Source: Acidobacteriota bacterium (lineage in GTDB: Bacteria; Acidobacteriota; Vicinamibacteria; Vicinamibacterales; Fen-181). From it: DNA of 64,000 nt. The position numbers and the translations under genes are program-made. Below the pieces are notes generated by a model that was not told the DNA's origin, did not search any database, and saw only the letters and a list, made by a program, of their open reading frames with translations. Shown in pieces: positions 10,101 through 18,615 of the stretch. Where the stretch lies: positions 1 to 64,000 of the forward strand of contig PMZR01000053.1 in the NCBI GenBank assembly GCA_003170135.1, given 5' to 3'. Position 1 is the first letter of the stretch. Each line of letters opens with the position of its first letter.

Positions 10101-10370
10101 CGAGATGCTGCGCGCGGCGAGGAAGCTCTGGACGCCGTCGTAGCGCGGCTTGCCGTCCACGTAGCGACGGTAGTCGGCCACCACGTCGAATGGCACGAAC
10201 GAGGCGCCGGTGCGCTGCGCGTTGGCGGCCAGGTACTCGTCGAAGAGCCGTTTCCACGCCGCCGCGTGCAACGTGGCGGTCCGCGTCAGGACGCCGTCGA
10301 GGTCGAACAGCAGGGCCCGCACGTCCGTGAAGATCGGCTGGGATGTGGTGGTTGTGGCCGTCGGGCGCAT
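7179..10370 (-). CDS. Beta-phosphoglucomutase-like HAD domain fused to GH65 disaccharide phosphorylase
   Basis: ATG at 10370; N-term HAD '[22 protein letters not shown]...[24 protein letters not shown]'; C-term GH65 '[27 protein letters not shown]'. Confidence 0.92.
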   Translation of the reverse strand: [1063 protein letters not shown]

Positions 10371-10451
10371 AGAGGCCGGAAGAAGAGCAAGAAGAGCGCC
10401 ATCCTGCAGTTCAGCCGGGAACGCATGGGGTCGGTGGCTTATGATTCCCGT

Positions 10452-11909
10452 ATGACGCGCTCCGAGCAGATCCTCGTCGTCGATGTCGAGGGCATCGATC
10501 CGTCCGCCGACGGCGCGGGGTACGCCACGGTGGACGGCCGGCGGCTGCTCATCGACTACGCGATTCCCGGCGAGCGGGTCGAGCTGCGGATCGAGGCGCA
10601 TGGCGGCCGCACGACCCTCGGAGACATCACGCGCGTCGTCCGGCCGTCGCCGCATCGGGTGACGCCGGGCTGCCCGTCCTTCGGCCCGTGCGGCGGGTGC
10701 ACGTGGCAGCACATCGCGTCGAACGAGCAGCGGCGATTGAAGGAGCAGCTGCTGCAGGCGCTGTTGAACCAGGCACTCGGACGCGCCGCCCCGCAGGTGC
10801 AGCCGACGCTGACCGGCCATGAGGGCGACACCACGCCGTGGGGCTTCCGCAACAAGGCGCATTTCGTCCTTGCAGCCGGCTCACGCGCGGGCGGTCTCGT
10901 GCTCGGGCATTACCGCCGGCGATCGCAGGCGGTCATCGAGGTGGACGCGTGTCCGGTGCACGCGGAGCAGGCCAACCGCGTGGCGTTTGCGGTGCGCGAC
11001 GCGCTCGTGCGGGCGCGAGTCGGCGGGGCCACGCCGGACGGCCACCGCGGCGTCGCGCGGCACATCGTCGTGCGCGCGACCGAGACGCCGCGGGAAACGC
11101 TGGCGACGCTGGTCGTGACGCGCAATGAGAAGAGCCTTCGTCCCGCGGTCCGCGCCCTCGTCCAATCGCCCGGCGTTCCGGACGGCCTGCACCTCAACGT
11201 CAACGATCGGCCCGGGCCGTACCTGTTCGGCACCGAGACGCGGCGGCTGCACGGGCGCGACCGCGTGCGCGAGACCATCGCCGGCGTGTCGTTCCTGATC
11301 TCGCCGACGGCCTTCTTTCAGACCAACGTGCGCGCGGCCGCGGCCATGGTGGAGTGCGTGCTGGAGCAGGCCGGCGAGCCGGACACGGTTCTCGATCTGT
11401 ACGCGGGCGCCGGGCTGTTTGCGCTGCCGCTCGCCACGCGCGGTGCCCGCGTCACGGCGGTGGAGGAGAATCGCGAGGCGGTCGAGGACGGCGAGGCGAG
11501 CCGGCGCTTCAACCGGATCGCCGAGGCCGCGTGCCGGTTCGTGCGCGCGCGGGCCGAGGATTTCGCCGGCACCGGTGGACGCCGCGCCGCGTCCACGCCC
11601 GATCTCGTCATCCTCGATCCACCCAGGGTGGGATGTCCGCCCGGCGTCCTCAACTGGATCTGCGCGTCGCTCCGGCCGCCGCGCATCATCTACGTATCCT
11701 GCAATCCCGAGGCACTCGCCGCCGATCTCCGGCAGGCGTCCGCCGCTGGATACGCCCTTCAGATCGTTCAGCCCGTCGATATGTTTCCGCACACGGCGCA
11801 CATCGAAACGGTTGCGGTGCTGCGCACCGTGCGAACGCCCGAGGAGAGCGCGCAGGTGACGCGGATGGTCAAGGAGGCGCCCGGGGTCAAGCAGATGGCG
11901 AACGCCTGA
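10452..11909 (+). CDS. 23S rRNA (uracil-5-)-methyltransferase, RlmD/RumA-like, with [4Fe-4S] Cys motif
   Basis: 'CPSFGPCGGCTWQHI', 'VLDLYAGAGLFALPLA', 'LVILDPPRVGC', 'IIYVSCNPEALAADL'. Confidence 0.92.
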   Translation: MTRSEQILVVDVEGIDPSADGAGYATVDGRRLLIDYAIPGERVELRIEAHGGRTTLGDITRVVRPSPHRVTPGCPSFGPCGGCTWQHIASNEQRRLKEQLLQALLNQALGRAAPQVQPTLTGHEGDTTPWGFRNKAHFVLAAGSRAGGLVLGHYRRRSQAVIEVDACPVHAEQANRVAFAVRDALVRARVGGATPDGHRGVARHIVVRATETPRETLATLVVTRNEKSLRPAVRALVQSPGVPDGLHLNVNDRPGPYLFGTETRRLHGRDRVRETIAGVSFLISPTAFFQTNVRAAAAMVECVLEQAGEPDTVLDLYAGAGLFALPLATRGARVTAVEENREAVEDGEASRRFNRIAEAACRFVRARAEDFAGTGGRRAASTPDLVILDPPRVGCPPGVLNWICASLRPPRIIYVSCNPEALAADLRQASAAGYALQIVQPVDMFPHTAHIETVAVLRTVRTPEESAQVTRMVKEAPGVKQMANA

Positions 11910-11975
11910 CCCACCGACCCCGCGCGTGCGCTGAAACGCCTGCATGGCGTCATGGTTGGTCGGATCCGCCTTGTC

Positions 11976-12045
11976 AGGCTTCGGGCTCCAGGCTCCGGGC
12001 TTCGGCGGACGATGGTGGCTTCGGGCCGCAAGGCTCCGGGCTCGA
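11976..12045. repeat. Heptamer array A3a: (RGGCTYC)n, two blocks
   Basis: AGGCTTC GGGCTCC AGGCTCC GGGCTTC at 11976-12003, then GGCTTCG GGCCGCAA GGCTCCG GGCTCGA at 12017-12045. Confidence 0.85.
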
Positions 12046-12116
12046 GCCGCAGGTTCCAGCAGGGCAGGCCGACTCACGTTGACACGGCGTAGCGCCGCGG
12101 CGGATCATCGGCCGTT

Positions 12117-12171
12117 CAGGAGTCCGGAGTCCGGGGTCCGGTGTCCGAAGTCTGGCCCGGAGCCCGGAGCC
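12117..12171. repeat. Heptamer array A3b: (CCGGAGT)n
   Basis: CAGGAGT CCGGAGT CCGGGGT CCGGTGT CCGAAGT CTGGC CCGGAGC CCGGAGC C; close upstream of the ggt start. Confidence 0.93.
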
Positions 12172-12189
12172 TTTCGAAGGGGAGTTGCG

Positions 12190-14037
12190 ATGCGCAGAAC
12201 ACTGATGGCCCTCGCCGGTACGATTCTCGTCTGCGCGATCGCCGCGCCGGTCGTAGCCCAGGACGAGCAGGAAACCCCGGCCACGTCCATCCGGACGATG
12301 AGGCCTGTGATCACCGGACGGCAGTACGCCGCCACGTCGATGAAGCCGCAGGCAACCGAGGCCGCCGTGCGGATTCTCGAGGCGGGCGGCAACGCGTTCG
12401 ACGCCGCGGTCGCGGGCCAGGCCGTCCTGGCGCTGGTCGATCCGTCGCTGAACGGCTACGGCAGCGACGCCGTGCTGCTCGTCTGGGACGCGAAGGCGAA
12501 GAAGGTCTTCTCGATCAACGCCGAGGGGACGGCGCCGCGCCTGGCGACGATCGACTGGTACAACAAGAACAACGGCGGCAAGCTGCCGGTGAACGACAGC
12601 CTGCTCGCGGGCACGGTGCCGGGGGTTGTCGATGCGTGGTTCACGCTGCTCGATCGCTGGGGGACGATGACCTTCGCGCAGGTGCTGCAGCCGGCGATCG
12701 AGATGGCGGAGCAGGGATTCCCGCTCCCGGACAGCCTGGCGCGATCGATTGCGACCACGCGCAAGCTGCAGAAATATCCGAGCAGCATGAAGTTGTACTG
12801 GCGCGACGGCAAGCCGCCGCAACCGGGCGACATCTTCACCAACCCGGATGCGGGCCGCACGCTGCGCAAGCTCGTGGAGGCCGAGAAGGCCGCGGCCGGC
12901 AAGGGGCGGCACGAGGCGCTGCGCGCCGCGCGCGATCGCTTCTACAAGGGCGACATCGCGAAAGCGATGGCGGCGTTCTCGGAACAGAACGGCGGCCTGT
13001 TCCGGTACGAGGACTTCGCCAGCTATACCGTGGAAGTCGAAACGCCCGTCTCGATCAACTACCGCGGCTACGACATCTACAAGAACCCGTCGGCAAGCCA
13101 GGGGCCGGCCGAGCTCATCGCGCTGAACCTGCTCGAAGGCTACGACCTGAAGAAGCTCGGGCTCAACTCCGCGGCTTACGTGCACACCAGCGCCGAGGCG
13201 GTGAAGCTCGCCTTCGGCGATCGCGAGAAATACCTGGGCGACATGGACTTCATCAAGATCCCCTACGACGGCCTGCTCTCGAAGGAGTACGCGGCCGAGC
13301 GGCGCGCGCTCATCGATCCGGACAAGGCGTCGCTCGATCTGCGACCGGGCGATCCGTCGAAGTTCATGAAGAAGACGGAGTCGATCGATCGGGCGGCATT
13401 TGGTTTCGACCGGCCCGTGCAGGTGACGACCGAGGGCAACGCCGATCACACCGGCGACACGAGCTATATCGCGGTCGTGGACAAGGACCGCAACATGGTG
13501 AGCTTCGAACCCAGTCTGCACAGTTCGTGGGGCACGGGCGTCGTCATGGGCGATCTCGGGTTCATCTTCAATTGCCGCGGCGATTACTATTCGCTGGTGC
13601 CGGGCGAGGCGAACGCACTCGCACCGGGGAAGCGTCCGCGAAGCACGCTGCAGAGCACGCTGGTCATGAAAGACGGCCAGCCCTACATGATCCTCGGCAG
13701 CCCGGGCGGCGACGACCAGGTGATGCGGACGATCCAGACGCTCGTCAACATCCTGGATTTCGGCATGAACGTGCAGCAGGCGATCGAGGCGCCACGCTGG
13801 TCGACGCGTAGTTTCCCGGCTTCGCCGTTCCCGCACACGATGTACCCGGGCGACCTCTCGGTGGAAGCGCGCATCCCGGACGCGGTCCAGAAGGCGCTCA
13901 CGGCGAAAGGCCACACGCTGCACGTCGCCAACGGGTGGTCGCTCGGTTCGAACGCGGTCATCATGGTGGACGTGAAACGCGGCATCCTCAGCGCCGGCGC
14001 GGATCCGCGCGTGGACGCGTACGCGTGGGCGCGATAG
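12190..14037 (+). CDS. ggt: Gamma-glutamyltransferase family protein, secreted
   Basis: Signal peptide; 'EAAVRILEAGGNAFDAAVAGQAVLALVDPSLNGYGSDAVLLVWD'; 'HTGDTSYIAVVDKDRNMVSF' nucleophile region. Confidence 0.9.
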   Translation: MRRTLMALAGTILVCAIAAPVVAQDEQETPATSIRTMRPVITGRQYAATSMKPQATEAAVRILEAGGNAFDAAVAGQAVLALVDPSLNGYGSDAVLLVWDAKAKKVFSINAEGTAPRLATIDWYNKNNGGKLPVNDSLLAGTVPGVVDAWFTLLDRWGTMTFAQVLQPAIEMAEQGFPLPDSLARSIATTRKLQKYPSSMKLYWRDGKPPQPGDIFTNPDAGRTLRKLVEAEKAAAGKGRHEALRAARDRFYKGDIAKAMAAFSEQNGGLFRYEDFASYTVEVETPVSINYRGYDIYKNPSASQGPAELIALNLLEGYDLKKLGLNSAAYVHTSAEAVKLAFGDREKYLGDMDFIKIPYDGLLSKEYAAERRALIDPDKASLDLRPGDPSKFMKKTESIDRAAFGFDRPVQVTTEGNADHTGDTSYIAVVDKDRNMVSFEPSLHSSWGTGVVMGDLGFIFNCRGDYYSLVPGEANALAPGKRPRSTLQSTLVMKDGQPYMILGSPGGDDQVMRTIQTLVNILDFGMNVQQAIEAPRWSTRSFPASPFPHTMYPGDLSVEARIPDAVQKALTAKGHTLHVANGWSLGSNAVIMVDVKRGILSAGADPRVDAYAWAR

Positions 14038-14042
14038 GGTCG

Positions 14043-14104
14043 TCGTTACTCGTTAGTCGTTGGTTGTTGGTTGTTGGTTGTTGGTCTGGGTCGTTGGTCG
14101 TTGG
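14043..14104. repeat. Heptamer array A4: (TYGTTGG)n
   Basis: TCGTTAC TCGTTAG TCGTTGG TTGTTGG x3 TCTGGG TCGTTGG TCGTTGG; fills the ggt-amidase intergenic gap. Confidence 0.95.
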
Positions 14105-14110
14105 TCTGCT

Positions 14111-15691
14111 ATGAGACTCAAACTGCGCGTTTGCTTCTCGGCGCTCGTTGCACTGCTGGCTCTCGCTCATCTCACGGGCACTGCCGCGATCCAGGCGCCA
14201 CAGGTTCCCGCGCCGGCACCGTTCCGGATTGAAGAAGCGACCATCGCCCAGATTCACGCGGCGATGAAGGCGGGCCAGCTGACCTGCCGCGCCCTCGTCG
14301 AGAACTATCTGCGGCGCATCGAGGCCTACGACAAGAACGGCCCGGCCTTGAACGCCATCGTCGTCGTCAACCCGGATGCCCTGAAGGTGGCGGACGATCT
14401 CGATCGCCGCTACAAGCAGGGAGGACCGACCGGGCCGTTGCACTGCGTGCCGGCGATCGTGAAGGACAACTTCGAGACCATCGGCCTGCAGAGCGCGGCG
14501 GGGTCGCTGTCGCTCAAGGGCTTCGTGTCGAACAAGGATGCGTTCGAGGTCAGGCGCATCAAGGAGGCGGGCGCGATCGTGCTCGCCAAGTCGAACATGG
14601 CCGAGTTCGCGTTCAGCCCGTACGAGACGGTCAACTCGATCCTGCCCGGCTACACGAAGAACCCGTACGCGCTCGATCGGGTGACCGCGGGGTCGAGTGG
14701 CGGCACCGCGGCCGCCGTCGCCGCCAACTTCGGGGCCGTCGGCCTGGGCAGCGACACCGGCAATTCGATCCGCGGACCGTCATCGCACCAGAGCCTGGCC
14801 GGCATCCGGTCGACGATGGGGCTGACCAGCCGCAGCGGGGTGGTGCCGCTGAACCTGCTGGCCGACGTCGCGGGGCCGATCACGAGGACCGTCGAGGACG
14901 CGGTGGCGGTGTTCCAGGTGGTTGTGGGCGAGGATCCGGACGATCCGGTCACGACGGCGAGTCGCGGGCACGTCGCGACGAACTACGCCGCGTCGCTCGT
15001 CAGGGACGGATTGAAGGGCGCGCGCATCGGCGTCCTCCGCCAGGCGTACGAACGCGACACGACCGACGCGGAAGTTGTCGATGTCTTCGCCGCGGCCGTG
15101 GACGATCTGCGGCGGGCGGGCGCGACGATCGTCGATCCGGCGCTCGTCGAACAGGTCCGGCGCGCGGCGGGCGGGGGATCGTGCGGCGGCTTCAAGTACG
15201 ACATCAACCGCTACCTGGCCGCGCAGGGCGACCGCGTGCCGGTGCACACGCTCGAGGACATCATCAAGTCGCGCCGGTTCCATCCTTCGATCCAGGCGCG
15301 CCTCGAGAGCGCGCAACAAGGTCCGGCGGATGGGCCGGACTCGCCGGCCTGTCGCGCCGACGCGGAGTATCGCGACGCGGTGCGCGCGGCCGTGGTGAAG
15401 GCGATGGATACGATGCGGCTCGACGCGTTCGTCTATCCGACCTGGAGCAACCCGCCGCGGCTGATTGGCGATCTCAACACACCGAACGGCGACAACAGCC
15501 AGTTCTACTCACCCACGACGGGCTTTCCGGCGATCAACGTGCCGATGGGGTACACGAGGGGCGTGCTGCCGGCGGGCATGACGTTCTTCGGCCGTGCGTG
15601 GAGCGAGCCGACGCTCATCAAGCTGGCGTATGCCTACGAGCAGGCGACGCGCCATCGCCATCCGCCCGCGACCGTGCCGCCGCTGCGGTGA
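14111..15691 (+). CDS. Secreted amidase, amidase-signature family
   Basis: 'PLHCVPAIVKDNFET' (Lys), 'VTAGSSGGTAAAVAANFGAVGLGSDTGNSIRGPSS' (Ser-cisSer). Confidence 0.92.
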   Translation: MRLKLRVCFSALVALLALAHLTGTAAIQAPQVPAPAPFRIEEATIAQIHAAMKAGQLTCRALVENYLRRIEAYDKNGPALNAIVVVNPDALKVADDLDRRYKQGGPTGPLHCVPAIVKDNFETIGLQSAAGSLSLKGFVSNKDAFEVRRIKEAGAIVLAKSNMAEFAFSPYETVNSILPGYTKNPYALDRVTAGSSGGTAAAVAANFGAVGLGSDTGNSIRGPSSHQSLAGIRSTMGLTSRSGVVPLNLLADVAGPITRTVEDAVAVFQVVVGEDPDDPVTTASRGHVATNYAASLVRDGLKGARIGVLRQAYERDTTDAEVVDVFAAAVDDLRRAGATIVDPALVEQVRRAAGGGSCGGFKYDINRYLAAQGDRVPVHTLEDIIKSRRFHPSIQARLESAQQGPADGPDSPACRADAEYRDAVRAAVVKAMDTMRLDAFVYPTWSNPPRLIGDLNTPNGDNSQFYSPTTGFPAINVPMGYTRGVLPAGMTFFGRAWSEPTLIKLAYAYEQATRHRHPPATVPPLR

Positions 15692-15709
15692 GCGAAACGG
15701 CTTGACGCT

Positions 15710-16954
15710 TCACTTCGTCCGCAGGCGCTTCGCGACGTTTTCGTTGGCCTCCATCAACCGCAGCACATTCTCGCCGAGAATGTTCCGGACGTCCTGCTCC
15801 TTGTAGCCCTTCGCCAGCAGCGCCGCCGTGATCTTGGGCAGCATCGTGCAGTCTTCCATGCCGGTTGGCATGTCCGCGCCGTCGAAATCCGAGCCCAGGC
15901 CCACGTGTTCCGACCCCACCAGCTTCACCGCGTGGTCGATGTGATCGATGATCTTCTCCCACGACGTGGTGCCGGCCGACCGCGCCTTCAGGTCCACCGC
16001 CCGCAGCGCCGCGACGCGCTGCTGTTCGTTCGCCGGCCCCGGGTATTTCTCCTGGGCCTCGCGGCGCATGCGCTGCAGCGCCGGCTCGAGCGCCTTCTGC
16101 TTCAGGTACAGCTCCTGGTCGAGGAACCCGTCGTTGAAGTTGATCTGAATCGTGCCGCCCTTGGCCGCCAGCGCCTTGATCATCTCGTCGGTCATGTTCC
16201 GCGGGTGACCGCACAGCGCGCGGCACGACGAGTGCGACGCGATCACCGGTGACTCGCTGACCGCCAGCACGTCCCAGAACGTCTTGTCCGAGACGTGCGA
16301 CACGTCAACCATGACGCCCAGGCGGTTCAGTTCGTGGACGACCTGCCTGCCGAACTGGGTGAGGCCGTTGTGGGCGGGCGTGTCGCCAGACGAGTCCGCC
16401 CAATCCGTGTTGACCATGTGCGTGAGCGTCAGGTAGCGAGCGCCCCGGCGGGCGAAGTCCTCGAGCACCGCCAGGTCGTTGTTGATCATGTGACCGCCCT
16501 CGACGCCGATGAGCACCGCGATCTTCCCTGACTTGTGGGCGGCGCGCACCTCGGCGGCCGTCATGCATAGCGCCAGATCCGCCGGGTGCGTCTCGACGAG
16601 GGTGTGGAGGGCGTCGAACTGCTGCCGGGCCGCGCCGACCGCGGGCAGCCCCGTCACCGTCCCCGCCATGTAGACGGAGAAGAACGCGGCGTCCAGGCCC
16701 CCTTCGCGCATGCGGGGCAGGTCCACCGACGTGCCATCGGGATGGTCGCGCGAAGGCGCCGTGCCCCGGCGATCGAATCTCCAGCCGGGCGCGTGAGGTT
16801 CGCTCATCGTGTCGTCGTGCGTATCGAAGACGATGGCATCGCGATGCAGGCGCAGCGCCCGCGCGTCGGGCGATTGCGGGGCGCTCGCGCCGACAGCGAA
16901 CACGAGGCCGCCGAGCGCGAAGACGACGATCCAGGCCGCGAGTGAGCGTTTCAT
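15710..16954 (-). CDS. Membrane dipeptidase, peptidase M19
   Basis: 'IVFDTHDDTM', 'IGVEGGHMINNDLAVLEDFARRGARYLTLTHMVNTDWADSS', 'GVMVDVSHVSDKTFWDVL', 'VGLGSDFDGAD'. Confidence 0.95.
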   Translation of the reverse strand: MKRSLAAWIVVFALGGLVFAVGASAPQSPDARALRLHRDAIVFDTHDDTMSEPHAPGWRFDRRGTAPSRDHPDGTSVDLPRMREGGLDAAFFSVYMAGTVTGLPAVGAARQQFDALHTLVETHPADLALCMTAAEVRAAHKSGKIAVLIGVEGGHMINNDLAVLEDFARRGARYLTLTHMVNTDWADSSGDTPAHNGLTQFGRQVVHELNRLGVMVDVSHVSDKTFWDVLAVSESPVIASHSSCRALCGHPRNMTDEMIKALAAKGGTIQINFNDGFLDQELYLKQKALEPALQRMRREAQEKYPGPANEQQRVAALRAVDLKARSAGTTSWEKIIDHIDHAVKLVGSEHVGLGSDFDGADMPTGMEDCTMLPKITAALLAKGYKEQDVRNILGENVLRLMEANENVAKRLRTK

Positions 16955-17052
16955 GATGAGCTCCAGTTCGGAGTGGCGCGCGTAGAGCCGCGATTCTACC
17001 GGTCGCGTGCGAGCCGAGGCAAGCGACCGGACATGGCCACGGCCCGCGAGAC

Positions 17053-17470
17053 ATGCCCGTGTCCAGAAGGATTCCCATCGTCCTCCCGCTTTCTGCCGGC
17101 GAGCCTGTTCGTGGTGCCGCTGTCCAGCGGGCCGGGACGGCGACGATCGCAGGCCGCGTGGTGGACTACGATACGAGTCGCCCGCTGAAACGCGTCCACG
17201 TGACCGTGAGCGGGGCGGGACTTGCGCAAGGCGCCTCGGCGTTGACCGACGCTGACGGCCGCTACACGATCCCCGACCTTCCATCTGGCCGCTATCGCGT
17301 GAACGCCTCGAAGGCCGGCTTCGTGACCGTCTCCTATCGACGATGCCGACCAGGGCCAGTGGTACGACCCGGTGTTCCTCGAGCAGCTGCGTCCGAGCGC
17401 GGTGCACGTGGCGCTGGCGGAGGGCGAAACCAGGTCGCAGGATCTGAAACTCGTCCCGCTGGACCGGTAG
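17053..17470 (+). pseudogene. Internally deleted carboxypeptidase-regulatory-like domain protein remnant
   Basis: 'GTATIAGRVVDYDTSRPLKRVHVTVSG...TDADGRYTIPDLPSGRYRVNASKAGFVTVSY', then after a frame change 'IDDADQGQWYDPVFLEQLRPSAVHVALAEGETRSQDLKLVPLDR*', the normal C-term of this family. Confidence 0.75.
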
Positions 17471-17536
17471 CGCGGGCGCGCGCAAAATAGGGTCTGGCAC
17501 ATTTCTTCAACCAGTCTCGAGATTGCGAGGCCACCG

Positions 17537-18016
17537 ATGACGCGCTTCCTGCTGCTCCTGGCGCTCGTGCCGCTTGCCTGGCCGCCTCATGCCGGCGCGC
17601 AAGTGGCGGGCGCGCGCACGATTGAGATCCAGGTGGGAGACAACATGCGCTTCACGCCTGCGCGCATCGACGCGCGTCCGGGCGAGCAGCTGCACGTCGT
17701 CCTGAAGGACACCGGGACGATGCCGAAGGTCGCGATGGCACACAACTTCGTGCTGCTGAAGAAGGGCGCCGATCCGAAGGCGTTCGCCGAGAAGTCCGCG
17801 GCGGCGCGCGACACCGACTACGTCGCGCCCGCCGTCAAGGCCCAGGTGCTGGCCGCCACGAAGCTGGTGGGTCCCGGCGAAACCGCGGACGTGACGTTCG
17901 CGGCGCCCGCGCAAGGCGGCGACTACACGTTCATCTGTTCGTTCCCGGGCCACTTCGTGGTCGGCATGCGGGGCAGCCTCGTGGTGTCGGCCCGCGACCT
18001 CGCGCGCGAACCGTAG
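17537..18016 (+). CDS. Azurin/plastocyanin-family cupredoxin
   Basis: Signal peptide; 'IEIQVGDNMRFTPARIDARPGEQLHVVLKDTG...HNFVLLKKG...YTFICSFPGHFVVGMRGSLVV' Cu-site pattern. Confidence 0.92.
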   Translation: MTRFLLLLALVPLAWPPHAGAQVAGARTIEIQVGDNMRFTPARIDARPGEQLHVVLKDTGTMPKVAMAHNFVLLKKGADPKAFAEKSAAARDTDYVAPAVKAQVLAATKLVGPGETADVTFAAPAQGGDYTFICSFPGHFVVGMRGSLVVSARDLAREP

Positions 18017-18111
18017 GACGCAATTTCCGGCGATCGTCCATCCGCACTTGATACGGTCCTCGCCATCGCGATACCGTTGAGCTGCTCTGCTTCGAGAGCG
18101 GGCAGGTCTTC

Positions 18112-18579
18112 ATGCCGATGTTGTGGGCCAATCGCTGGCTGATCGTCGCGATCCTGACGGGCGTTCTCGGCGGCGTCGGGACCTTCACGTTCCGCTATGC
18201 CGAGGGGCTCTCGTATTTCAGCACCGACCCGGCCGCCTGCGCCAACTGCCACATCATGAACGACCAGTACGCCTCGTGGCAGAAGGGGCCGCACCACGTC
18301 GCGGCCCGCTGCGTGGACTGTCACCTGCCGCACGCGCTCGTCCCGAAACTGCTGGCGAAGGCCTCTAACGGCTACCACCACTCGAAGGGATTCACGCTCC
18401 AGGATTTCCACGAGCCCATCCGGATCACGCCTCGCAACGCCGCCATCCTCGAGGACAACTGCCTGCGGTGTCACGGTGAGTTCGTGCACGAGATCGTCGC
18501 CGGCAGCACCACCGATGCCGATGCCGTGCACTGCGTGCACTGCCACCGGGGCGTGGGCCACGGCGTGACGGGCACGTAG
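18112..18579 (+). CDS. nrfH: Cytochrome c nitrite reductase small subunit NrfH
   Basis: N-term TM anchor; four CxxCH (CANCH, CVDCH, CLRCH, CVHCH); followed by nrfA. Confidence 0.93.
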   Translation: MPMLWANRWLIVAILTGVLGGVGTFTFRYAEGLSYFSTDPAACANCHIMNDQYASWQKGPHHVAARCVDCHLPHALVPKLLAKASNGYHHSKGFTLQDFHEPIRITPRNAAILEDNCLRCHGEFVHEIVAGSTTDADAVHCVHCHRGVGHGVTGT

Positions 18580-18615
18580 GATCGCGAGGGCAGAACGAAC
18601 GCAACAGGGGGAGCC

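Noticed and set aside
17491-17515. 'aaaatagggtctggcacattt' as a dispersed repeat
   Set aside because: Only one copy seen in the window, so no basis for a repeat call.
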